From contig JALRLY010000215.1 in assembly GCA_023647555.1 (NCBI GenBank), forward strand, positions 1 to 23,416: a stretch of 23,416 nucleotides of DNA. Reading direction: 5' to 3'. Below, one piece after another: positions 8,168 through 15,620 of the stretch. This DNA comes from Pancytospora philotis (taxonomy: Eukaryota; Microsporidia). How positions within the stretch are numbered: position 1 is the stretch's first letter; each line of letters begins with the position of its first letter. A program made the translations under genes and the position numbers. Under the pieces are notes generated by a model. It was not told the origin of the DNA, made no database searches, and saw only the letters and a list, made by a program, of their open reading frames with translations.

Positions 8168-9271
8168 ATGTCGGAACTTATGTTTAATGGAAAGGTCACA
8201 CTCAGCACGGCGTCATCCGTGATAACAGTCAAGGTGGACGTGATCAGGCACGATGCGTCGCTCGAGGTGCGGCTCATCGACACGTCCAACATCTTCACGC
8301 TCTACATCTGCACGATCACGCAGTCCGACTTCTACGTCCTGAAGCGCGACCAGGACATCCTCGTGGACTACGAGCGGTTCGTCAGCATCCTCGCGAGCCT
8401 CTTCCACTGCCTGTCGGTCAGCAAGCTCAGCGCGACCTTCAACGACGGCGTCCTGCGCTTCATCGAGAACGGCGAGTTCCGGAACATCTGCAAGCTCGAG
8501 CTGCGCTTCGCGAAGCCGGACGACACGCAGTACCGGCGCTACCTGGCGGACCTGCTGGCGCGCATGGAGGGCGACAACGTGAAGCTCATCAAGGAGAACG
8601 CGGTGCTGCGGGACCGCTGCGCGAACGGCGACCGCGAGCTTAAGGACCGGCTGCGCGCCACCGAGGCCGAGATGGCTGAGTGCCGCCGGCGCTACGAGCT
8701 GCAGAACAAGGACCTGGCGGGGCTCGAGGCGCGGTGCCGCGAGAAGGAGGACGAGCTGGCGCGTCTCAGCGCGCGGCTGTTCGAGATGGAGGGCGAGAAC
8801 TCGCAGCTGAAGTACGACCTGGAGAAGTACCAGCGCGACAACAGCCAGAGCTTCCGCGAGCAGCTGAAGGCGCGCGAGGACGAGCTCGAGGCGAGCCTGA
8901 AGGAGGTGAAGGTCGCGAACGAGATCATCAAAGAGATTCGGCGGGAGAACAGCGAGCTCAAGGGCCAGAAGCTGGAGAGCCTGAGCAGCCTGCAGAAGGA
9001 GACGGAGAAGAACGAGGAGCTGGGCGAGAAGTTCGGTGCTGTCAGCAAGAAGTACAAGGCGCTCGAGGATAAGTACAAGGCGCTGAAGGAGGACAGCCGC
9101 GCCAAGGCGAGCAAGCTGCAGGAGATCGAAAAGTCCAACAAGGTGCTGAGCAAAGAATTAGAGAACGCAAAGAATGTATATAACCACTTCTACTCCAAGA
9201 AGGTCGACGAGGCGAACGACAACTATTCTGAGACGTTTACGTTGCGCCCCGAGTCTCCCCCGCCGAGATGA
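8168..9271 (+). CDS. SAS6: SAS-6 homologue (centriole cartwheel protein)
   Basis: A 367-residue protein with a globular head and a long coiled coil. Residues about 8-128 match the SAS-6 head: LEVRLID..N.F.LY at 32-46, the PISA-type block SDFYVLKRDQDILVDYERF at 53-71, and ENGEFRNICKLELRF at 100-114. Phe104 aligns with the head-to-head Phe of known SAS-6 proteins (F145 in Chlamydomonas, F131 in zebrafish), which lets dimers join into the nine-fold ring. From about 130 to 350 there are almost only heptad-like charged residues, a parallel coiled coil shorter than in human SAS-6, then a short polar tail ending PPPR. GGG touches the ATG, supporting this start. A possible AATAAA lies three bases after the stop. 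SAS-6 templates centrioles and basal bodies, structures not reported in microsporidia. The relatives XRCC4, CCDC61 and SAS6-like are weaker matches by motif wording. Confidence 0.88.
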   Translation: MSELMFNGKVTLSTASSVITVKVDVIRHDASLEVRLIDTSNIFTLYICTITQSDFYVLKRDQDILVDYERFVSILASLFHCLSVSKLSATFNDGVLRFIENGEFRNICKLELRFAKPDDTQYRRYLADLLARMEGDNVKLIKENAVLRDRCANGDRELKDRLRATEAEMAECRRRYELQNKDLAGLEARCREKEDELARLSARLFEMEGENSQLKYDLEKYQRDNSQSFREQLKAREDELEASLKEVKVANEIIKEIRRENSELKGQKLESLSSLQKETEKNEELGEKFGAVSKKYKALEDKYKALKEDSRAKASKLQEIEKSNKVLSKELENAKNVYNHFYSKKVDEANDNYSETFTLRPESPPPR

Positions 9272-9661
9272 TTAATAAATTAGAGTTTTACTGGCGCATT
9301 TTTGCTTCTGTGCTGCACTGATATTGTGTGATTAATCGCTAACAGGGCTGATCCATCGCTCGACGCAGCCCCTCGCCGCTATTCAAGTGGCGTGCTCTCT
9401 GACGTTGTTCGGACACGATCGACTGGGTGTACGTTTTACGGATCTGGGTATTTTTATGCTATGTCCGAGCATTAATGATGGTGTTTACCCGCCCTCCTAC
9501 ATAATGACATGCTGTATGATGTTCATCTGTGCTACATGCCATGCCGTGTTTTCGCTAGACCGACGGCGAAGTGCAGCGCTGCGCTATTTTTACACGATGA
9601 CTCTCGTATTTCAATTATAACACATCATCTGAAGTTTATAAAAGCTCTGCTAAGAAAACCC
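9272..9661 (+). repeat. 5' flank of family B copy 1 (flank copy S0)
   Basis: The spacer opens with AATAAA just after the SAS-6 stop. Around 9400-9460 it shares a stop-free frame with the flanks of copies 2 and 3: the wording GHDRLGVRF here corresponds to KHGRLGICF near 12750. The right end holds TTTATAAAA (9635-9643) and CCC (9659-9661) before the ATG. It is the most diverged of the three flanks. Confidence 0.5.
9635..9661 (+). promoter_or_regulatory. TATA-like box and CCC start signal of B1
   Basis: TTTATAAAA at 9635-9643 lies about 19 bases before the ATG, and AAAACCC touches the ATG. The open frame runs upstream to 9509, but these signals and the signal peptide that follows place the start at 9662. 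Confidence 0.6.
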
Positions 9662-11140
9662 ATGCGCATTGCTTTAGCAGTAGCATTGATACAAGGTCTA
9701 CTGGCCCACACCGAAGCCTATGGGAATGACAATTTCGTTCGCGGGGTGGATGCAATCAAAGCCCCATTCAAATCTATGCGCAAAGGAGTAGCGTATGCCG
9801 ACCTTGATGGCCCGCTCAACATCCTCCGTGGGTATCGGCTCGCCAATGACGATATGATCGCGAAGAAGCGCATGTATACGTCTCCATTCCGTGCAAAATA
9901 CACATGCGAGTACAACCCTGCTTCATCCGACGGCCCACGCAATTGGACGGAATACGCACTTTCCTTGCTACCGGAGGATAGCCCGGCTACGGCGTATCTG
10001 TATAAGTACTATGCAGCGCTGGAGGCGATGTTCGACGTCGTTCGCTACGGTGACATACCCAAAGTTGAAAAATCAAGCACATTGGATACGTACTTTGCGG
10101 TATACAGGCATATGAATGTTCGCACGACCCTGCTATCCATAATGCTAGTGCTCGCTGGAGGCGGCGATATTCAGGTTGTATACGAAAAGAACGAGTACGG
10201 CGATGACACAGTGATTACTTGTAGGGTGGGCGATTATGAGTTGCTAAAAATTGATAAGCTAGCCCTTGAGAATGCAGGCTGCCCATCTGGCGCTTTCAGC
10301 AATCTGTGCGCAATCATAAAGTTCTTCCATGACTATGGCGGGCCAAGAGCAGCGAGCATCGCGGGCTACGACCTGCACTACAGCGATACCCCGGTTTTTC
10401 TCGCACAGGCATACGCCGCAGAGTTCTTCAGTGAGCCCGGACGCGGGCGCGAGATACTGGAGGCCGTGGATGAAATTCTTGCGAGAAGGTACGACGGCGG
10501 TGATCTCGACGTAATGTGGAACCGCTTCTTTACAGTAGAAGCGAACCCACTCGATAGCTACAGTGACACATTTGAAGCGCTTAGAGTGGTGGACAGCTTA
10601 GCTCTATCGGAATATCGTTCGCCTAATATAAAGATCAGCCTCAGCAAAAGCGAACACGCGCTCTTTATTGCAGTTAAAAAACGCGTTTTCGCTACAGAAG
10701 ACTCGTTTGGCGCGGTGGCACAACAAGCGGTAAAGAACTTTTTGGGCCACTTCTCCGGCTCGATCATGTTCGACCACCCCCTCATCGCGGAAGTGACGAT
10801 GGCAGCTAATCCATCGGCATTTTACAGCGCACTCACGCGCTGGGTTGCCTGCAGGCCTATGCGCTCGCCGCGCGATAAGCTGGCAGTGGTCGATCAGCTT
10901 ATACCCGCATTCAAAAAGCTGCTTAGGAGCGAGCAGAACAGGCACGATCGTAGAGCTTATCTGTCTAGCCATCCTTTGGTGATTTTCATTACCAATGTGC
11001 TAGGCACAATGAAGGATACCAAGTGCTACATTGCAGATAGATTTTCCGAGCTTATGTGGTGCTACCCCGCTGAGTACTATGAGATCTTTCCGTGCATGAA
11101 AACGTACGCCAGCAGATCGCGCAGCGACGAGGATATGTGA
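9662..11140 (+). CDS. Family B secreted protein, copy B1 (frameshift-shortened)
   Basis: A 492-residue protein of an unrecognised family with four members in this window. Residues 1-19 (MRIALAVALIQGLLAHTEA) form a signal peptide. Conserved blocks follow: DGPLNILRG at 49-57, AKKR near 67-70, YTCEYNPASSD at 80-90, and LVLAGGGDIQV at 162-172. The rest looks helical. Compared with B3 (769 residues), B1 stops about 277 residues early: near 11111 one base is missing relative to B3, the last 15 or so residues are read out of frame, and even the B3-like frame meets TAA within about ten codons, where the duplicated spacer begins. It keeps a good promoter and a long intact frame, so it may still make a shortened secreted protein. 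Export to the host is inferred. Confidence 0.8.
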   Translation: MRIALAVALIQGLLAHTEAYGNDNFVRGVDAIKAPFKSMRKGVAYADLDGPLNILRGYRLANDDMIAKKRMYTSPFRAKYTCEYNPASSDGPRNWTEYALSLLPEDSPATAYLYKYYAALEAMFDVVRYGDIPKVEKSSTLDTYFAVYRHMNVRTTLLSIMLVLAGGGDIQVVYEKNEYGDDTVITCRVGDYELLKIDKLALENAGCPSGAFSNLCAIIKFFHDYGGPRAASIAGYDLHYSDTPVFLAQAYAAEFFSEPGRGREILEAVDEILARRYDGGDLDVMWNRFFTVEANPLDSYSDTFEALRVVDSLALSEYRSPNIKISLSKSEHALFIAVKKRVFATEDSFGAVAQQAVKNFLGHFSGSIMFDHPLIAEVTMAANPSAFYSALTRWVACRPMRSPRDKLAVVDQLIPAFKKLLRSEQNRHDRRAYLSSHPLVIFITNVLGTMKDTKCYIADRFSELMWCYPAEYYEIFPCMKTYASRSRSDEDM

Positions 11141-11589
11141 TATAAGTAAATTCACTGGAGTTTAAAGTGTTTTCAAGGAGCCAATAGCGTTCTGTTCGCT
11201 TCCGCTCCCTCGCCTCCGTTGACTTTTTATCGAGCTGAATTCGCGTCGCCATTCGAAAGAGGCGCGCTCGGGCGCATTTTAGGCACGGGCATCTGGATAT
11301 CTGTTTCGTAAGTCACGCGTATTCCGACATCGCACACATGGCATTTGTAGTGTTGCGTAACCGCTTGTTTCGTATTATGTCGTACGCTTTGGCGTTGGCC
11401 CTCGCAGCGAATTCCTGGCTTCGCTAGTGAATGCGGGCTCTGTAGCAGCGAAGAATACAGACTCGACTGATACTAAAGTGAACAGAACCAACGACTATGA
11501 TACGGCCTTTTGTTCTTATTGATTGGTTTCCCACTGTTTAGATACGAACACGTCATCGCTGATTTATAAAAAAAATGCTGTGAAAACCC
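11141..11589 (+). repeat. Duplicated spacer S1 (between B1 and B2)
   Basis: This 449-bp spacer is homologous to the one at 12588-13051. Matching stretches include TCGCTTCCGCT (about 11196 and 12662), TCTGGNTATCTGTTT (about 11292 and 12760), TTTGTNGTNTTGCGTAAC (near 11344 and 12812), and CCTGGCTTCGC (11414 and 12882). A stop-free frame of 62 codons (11239-11424) ends in the same SWLR wording as its partner. At the right end, TTTATAAA (11563-11570) and AAAACCC precede the B2 ATG. So the flank was copied with the gene. Confidence 0.7.
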
Positions 11590-12597
11590 ATGCGAGGATT
11601 ATTAGCAGCAACGTTGATGCAGGTACTGCTTGCCTATGACAGTGTAGATTTCGCTCATGGGATAGATGCTATCAAAGAACCGTTTAACTCTGCGCGCAAT
11701 GGTGTGGCTCGCGTCCGCCCCGATGGCCCGCTGAATATCCTCCGTGGGTATAGGTTTGCCACCGGCGCCGTGATCGTAAAGAAGCGTCTGTCTTTGCTTT
11801 TATTATCTGCGAAGTATGAGTGCGAGCACAGTCCTGCCTCACCCGACTGCACATCCAGTTGGATGGGGCGCGAACTCCCCTTGCTTGCGGAGTACAGCCC
11901 AGCTATGGTCTACCTGTGCAAGTACCATGCGGTACTGGAAGAGATGTTCGACGTTTATTCCTCTTATTGCAACCGTGTGGTTGAAAATTCACGCTCATTG
12001 AATATATTTTTTGCAATGTATAGAAGCGTAGAAGCCCGCGCGAACCTGCTCGCTGTACTGCTTGTGCTTGCCGGGGGCGGCGATATCCAGGTTGAGTACC
12101 ACAAGGATAAAAATGGCGACGACGCGGTGATCGCTTGTAGGGCCGGCGACTATGAGCTGCTGAGGATTGATAAGCAGGACGTTAACGGCACTTGCTATAT
12201 TCCCACCCTTTTTGGCAGGCTGCATACAATTATAAAATTCTTCCACGAGTATGGTGGGCCGAGAGCAGAGAGAATTGCGGAGTATAACTTGCAGTACAGC
12301 GAAACCCCGATTTTTGTCGTGCAGGCATACATCGCTGAGTTCTTCACCGAGGATGAAAGCGGGCGCGAGATAATAGTGGCCGTGGATGATGTTCTCGCGA
12401 AAAGGTACAAAGGCAAGGACCACGACGTAGTGTGGAGCCGCTTTTTCACGAAGAGTGCAAGTGCGTTTGACAGTTACGCCGACGTGCGTGGAGCGTTACA
12501 AGCGATAGACAGCATGGCGTCCACGGGAAATCGTGCGCCTAATGAAGGGTCCCTCTTGGAGAGGGCGCCCGCGTGCTTTTTACAGCGTAGTAATTAA
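11590..12597 (+). CDS. Family B secreted protein, copy B2 (broken by frameshift and deletion)
   Basis: A 335-residue open frame with a signal peptide (about residues 1-18), DGPLNILRG at 45-53 and LVLAGGGDIQV at 158-168. It aligns with B1 and B3 until residue 320 or so. At about 12560 one base is missing relative to B3, so the last dozen residues are out of frame. The B3-like frame meets TAG at 12588-12590, and the sequence then jumps directly into the duplicated spacer. About half of the B3 protein is missing. CCC touches the ATG and TTTATAAA lies about 20 bases upstream, so the promoter is intact. It is probably a decaying copy; a secreted N-terminal fragment cannot be excluded. Confidence 0.7.
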   Translation: MRGLLAATLMQVLLAYDSVDFAHGIDAIKEPFNSARNGVARVRPDGPLNILRGYRFATGAVIVKKRLSLLLLSAKYECEHSPASPDCTSSWMGRELPLLAEYSPAMVYLCKYHAVLEEMFDVYSSYCNRVVENSRSLNIFFAMYRSVEARANLLAVLLVLAGGGDIQVEYHKDKNGDDAVIACRAGDYELLRIDKQDVNGTCYIPTLFGRLHTIIKFFHEYGGPRAERIAEYNLQYSETPIFVVQAYIAEFFTEDESGREIIVAVDDVLAKRYKGKDHDVVWSRFFTKSASAFDSYADVRGALQAIDSMASTGNRAPNEGSLLERAPACFLQRSN

Positions 12598-13051
12598 ATT
12601 TACTGAAGGTTAGTATATTTTTGAGTTTAAACAATGATCTTGTCAGCTAAATGCCTCTTGCTCGCTTCCGCTCTGCTGCCTCCGCCGGTTGTTCTGCGGA
12701 CTAGTGCCCGCGTCGTCATTTAATAGACATGCTCTTGAGCGCCTTTTTAAACATGGCCGTCTGGGTATCTGTTTTGATAAATTCGCGTATTTCCACTTCG
12801 CGCATGTTGTATTTGTGGTATTGCGTAACTGCTTGTTCTACGATACGTCTTACGCAATGGTGCTCACTCTTGCAACAAAATCCTGGCTTCGCATATTGAC
12901 GTGAACATCAAAATAGCGAACAACACAGCGACTTATCGATTTAACAAAGCCAGCGACAATGTCGCAGCGCGGTGCTATTCCCATGAATGTGCTTTACAGT
13001 ACTAATACCAAACCACCATCGATGATTTGCGAAAAATTTACTGTAAACCCC
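12598..13051 (+). repeat. Duplicated spacer S2 (between B2 and B3)
   Basis: Homologous to S1 at 11141-11589 over nearly its whole length. It holds a stop-free frame from 12689 to the TGA at 12902-12904 whose wording matches S1, but with no usable ATG at its start. At the right end, GAAAAATTTA (13031-13040) and CCCC (13048-13051) precede the B3 ATG; this is the AAATTT type of promoter rather than the TATA type of B1 and B2. Confidence 0.65.
13031..13051 (+). promoter_or_regulatory. AAATTT element and CCCC start signal of B3
   Basis: AAATTT lies about 13 bases before the ATG and CCCC touches it. These place the start at 13052 rather than the upstream in-frame ATG at 12959, and the signal peptide begins exactly here. 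Confidence 0.6.
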
Positions 13052-15361
13052 ATGCGGTGTGCTCTAGCAGCGGTCTTGGTCCAGGGACTACTTGCCTATC
13101 GCAATCGTGGCTTTGGCATCATGGTGAATGCCATCACAGCCCCGTTTCGATCCGTGCGCAACGGCAAGGCGTATGTGAACCCCGATGGCCCGCTGAACAT
13201 CCTCCGCGGGCATCGGCTCGTCAGTGACAATATAATCGCGAAGAAGCGTCTGTTTTCGCCCCCGTTCCGCGCAGAATACACATGCGAGTACAACCCTGCT
13301 TCATCCGACTGCACATGGAGTTGGACGGGGCAGGAGCTCCTCCTGCCTGCAGACGATAGCCCAACAGCGCTTTACCTGAGCAAGTACTATGCAGCAATGG
13401 AGGTGCTGTTTGACATCGTCCGCGAAGATGATAATTTTACTTTCGAAAAATCACACATATTGGATACATATTTTAACGAACACGAAAATCTGAAGACACG
13501 CTTGAATCTGTTCGCTGTAATGCTCGTGCTCGCCGGTGGTGGCGATATTCAAGTTGCATACGACGAGGATGTGTATGGCGATGACGCAGTGGTTACTTGT
13601 AGGGTGGGCGCTTATGAGCTGTTAAAGATCGATAAGTATGCCCTTGAGGATGCAGAATATCCACCGGACCTTTTTAGCAGCTTGTGTACAATCATAGAGT
13701 TCTTCCACGAGTACGGTGGGCCAAGAGCAGCGGACGTCGCGGGCTTTGGCCTGCACTACAGCGACACCCCGAGTTTTCTCGCACAGGCTTACATCGCTGG
13801 GTTCTTCAGCGAGCCTAAGCTCGGGCGCGAGTTACTTGTAGCGGTAGATAGAATACTCGCGAGAAGATATAAAGACAGTGACTTCGAAGCAGTGTGGAAG
13901 CGCTTTTTCACAAAGGGCCCAAACCCTTTCGACATTTACATTAATGTGTTCGAAGCGCTCGATGCGATGGGCTGTTTAACCCTCCGGAGATATCTTTTCC
14001 CCGATGATGAGGTCACACTAGACGAGGGCGACCGCGCATTCTTCACTGCGTTGATAAGGCACTCCCCCGCCACGGGAGGCTCATTTTACGCCGTGATGCA
14101 GCAGTCTATGAAGAGTTTCTTGGTTCTCTTTACTGGCCTAGCTTCGTCTGATACCCTCGTCGCAGATGTAGAAATAGCGGACAGTCCAATGGCATATTAT
14201 ATTGCACTCACACGCTGGTTGGCCTGCAGGCCCATGGGCTCGCTCGGCGACAAGCTGGCGGCGATTGACCAGCTCATGCCTGCGTTCATAAAGCTGCTTG
14301 AGGACAAGCGAAACGGACCCGAGCGGAGCGCCAAGCTGGCCCACCATCCGCTGGTGCTCTTTATCGCCAACGTGCTCGGGACTGTGAGTGATACCGAGTG
14401 GCACATCAGAGAGCTGTTCTTCGAGATCATGCGCTACTGCCCCGCCGAGCGCGATGAGCTCTTCCCCTGCATCAAAATTCCCGCCGACCAGTTCGCACAG
14501 CTGCAGGAACTGGTGGATGAGTGCCCCGACAGCGATCATCCGCTGTATTGCGTAATGTACTCGAATGTGTCCTTGCCCAACACAATTTGTGGCTACTTGA
14601 AGCTGGGCTCTCCAGCTGTCTATGGCTCCCGCGGGGAGAATGAGTTAGCTGATGGGGTTTCCAACTTTCTGAACAATCTCGGCTGCGTAGACGGTGGTCG
14701 CTTGGTTGACTACGTAGTCTCTAGTCTCGTCGAGACGAACCACAGGGAGGGCATGAAGCTGCTGAGCAACTACTACTGCCGGACGGTCGGCGCCAAGGAT
14801 TACGCCCTGCTGCTATCGTGGTTCCGCGTATGCGATTCGTACGGTCGCCATAAAGAGCTGCGCACAATCTGCAGAGCCTGGCAAGACCCGTTTTGCATGT
14901 TGAGCCTGTATCAGACGGAACAGCGCTATTTGCGAACGGATAGGAAGTTTACGCCGCTTTCAAAAAGCTTAGTCAGGAAAATCCTCTCTGAATACTTTGA
15001 TGAGGAGCGCCTAAAGTCGCTTCTGTGGATATACACTTTGTTTGCTGAAAGAGACGCCGATTACGATGCTTTACTGACCATTTTTAAATCCTACCCGCAG
15101 CTTCTTGATGCGAATTATGCAGTTTCGTACGCAAAGGCCACTGCTAGCGCCTACTGCAGAATCATCAGGGATTGGAACACCAGCGGTAGGCTAGAAGAAG
15201 CCCTATATCTTTTGCCCACCGCGCCGATCAAGCGTTTCATAGGCAGGCTGAAAGATCTTTACAGTGAACAGCAGTATTGTGGCGATCAGAACTGTTGCGA
15301 AGCCTTCGATATGATCATGGCTTGGATGGATAATCGCATTGCCGCTCCGCTATCTGAATAA
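13052..15361 (+). CDS. Family B secreted protein, copy B3 (full length)
   Basis: At 769 residues this is the longest of the three tandem copies and the reference for judging the damage in B1 and B2. A signal peptide spans about residues 1-16 (MRCALAAVLVQGLLAY). Blocks: NPDGPLNILRG at 43-53, a Cys-containing YTCEYNPASSDC segment, LVLAGGGDIQV, FFHEYGGPRA, and CRPMGS near the middle. The C-terminal third is shared with the inverted paralogue B4: both have W.DPFC, then LFA..DADY...L..F, ..LLDA.Y, and a L.L.P segment near the end, suggesting helical repeats. The stop overlaps a possible AATAAA. I do not recognise the family; export or cell-surface location is inferred from the signal peptide, lack of other membrane segments and lineage-specific expansion. 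Confidence 0.87.
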   Translation: MRCALAAVLVQGLLAYRNRGFGIMVNAITAPFRSVRNGKAYVNPDGPLNILRGHRLVSDNIIAKKRLFSPPFRAEYTCEYNPASSDCTWSWTGQELLLPADDSPTALYLSKYYAAMEVLFDIVREDDNFTFEKSHILDTYFNEHENLKTRLNLFAVMLVLAGGGDIQVAYDEDVYGDDAVVTCRVGAYELLKIDKYALEDAEYPPDLFSSLCTIIEFFHEYGGPRAADVAGFGLHYSDTPSFLAQAYIAGFFSEPKLGRELLVAVDRILARRYKDSDFEAVWKRFFTKGPNPFDIYINVFEALDAMGCLTLRRYLFPDDEVTLDEGDRAFFTALIRHSPATGGSFYAVMQQSMKSFLVLFTGLASSDTLVADVEIADSPMAYYIALTRWLACRPMGSLGDKLAAIDQLMPAFIKLLEDKRNGPERSAKLAHHPLVLFIANVLGTVSDTEWHIRELFFEIMRYCPAERDELFPCIKIPADQFAQLQELVDECPDSDHPLYCVMYSNVSLPNTICGYLKLGSPAVYGSRGENELADGVSNFLNNLGCVDGGRLVDYVVSSLVETNHREGMKLLSNYYCRTVGAKDYALLLSWFRVCDSYGRHKELRTICRAWQDPFCMLSLYQTEQRYLRTDRKFTPLSKSLVRKILSEYFDEERLKSLLWIYTLFAERDADYDALLTIFKSYPQLLDANYAVSYAKATASAYCRIIRDWNTSGRLEEALYLLPTAPIKRFIGRLKDLYSEQQYCGDQNCCEAFDMIMAWMDNRIAAPLSE

Positions 15362-15362
15362 A

Positions 15363-15620
15363 ATGGGTTATCTCTTTGTGTTTATTTTTTTTGCCTTTCT
15401 TACGGTGTGTCACCATAGATTTGCAATAGCTTTTTACTGCTGGGAAGCTGCGCTGCAGCACCAACTTCTGAATCAGCCTGCTTACCAATGCTGCTGCTCA
15501 CTCGACGCACAGTTTCATTGTCTTAGAAGACGAACGCTAGCAAAGCTTGATAATACCCTTATGCTAATGAAAGAAAATGAATTTACTACTCATTTCAGAG
15601 AATACTGCATCCGGCGGTAG
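15363..15620 (+). CDS. Possible small Cys-rich secreted protein (doubtful)
   Basis: An 85-codon frame begins one base after the B3 stop with a strongly hydrophobic N-terminus (MGYLFVFIFFAFLTVC), which looks like a signal peptide, followed by a Cys-rich middle. Against it: there is no CCC or AAATTT signal before the ATG, it overlaps the 3' end of B4 on the other strand by 26 bases, and no similar sequence occurs elsewhere in the window. It may only be the 3' region of B3. Confidence 0.2.
   Translation: MGYLFVFIFFAFLTVCHHRFAIAFYCWEAALQHQLLNQPAYQCCCSLDAQFHCLRRRTLAKLDNTLMLMKENEFTTHFREYCIRR

Noticed and set aside
8680..9153. Open frames overlapping the SAS-6 coiled coil on both strands
   Set aside because: Coiled-coil codon repeats (GAG, AAG, CTG) keep other frames open; the SAS-6 frame has the start signal and the head domain.
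9509..9661. Upstream extensions of the B1 frame (and of B3, 12959-13051)
   Set aside because: They precede the CCC signals and would bury a clean signal peptide.
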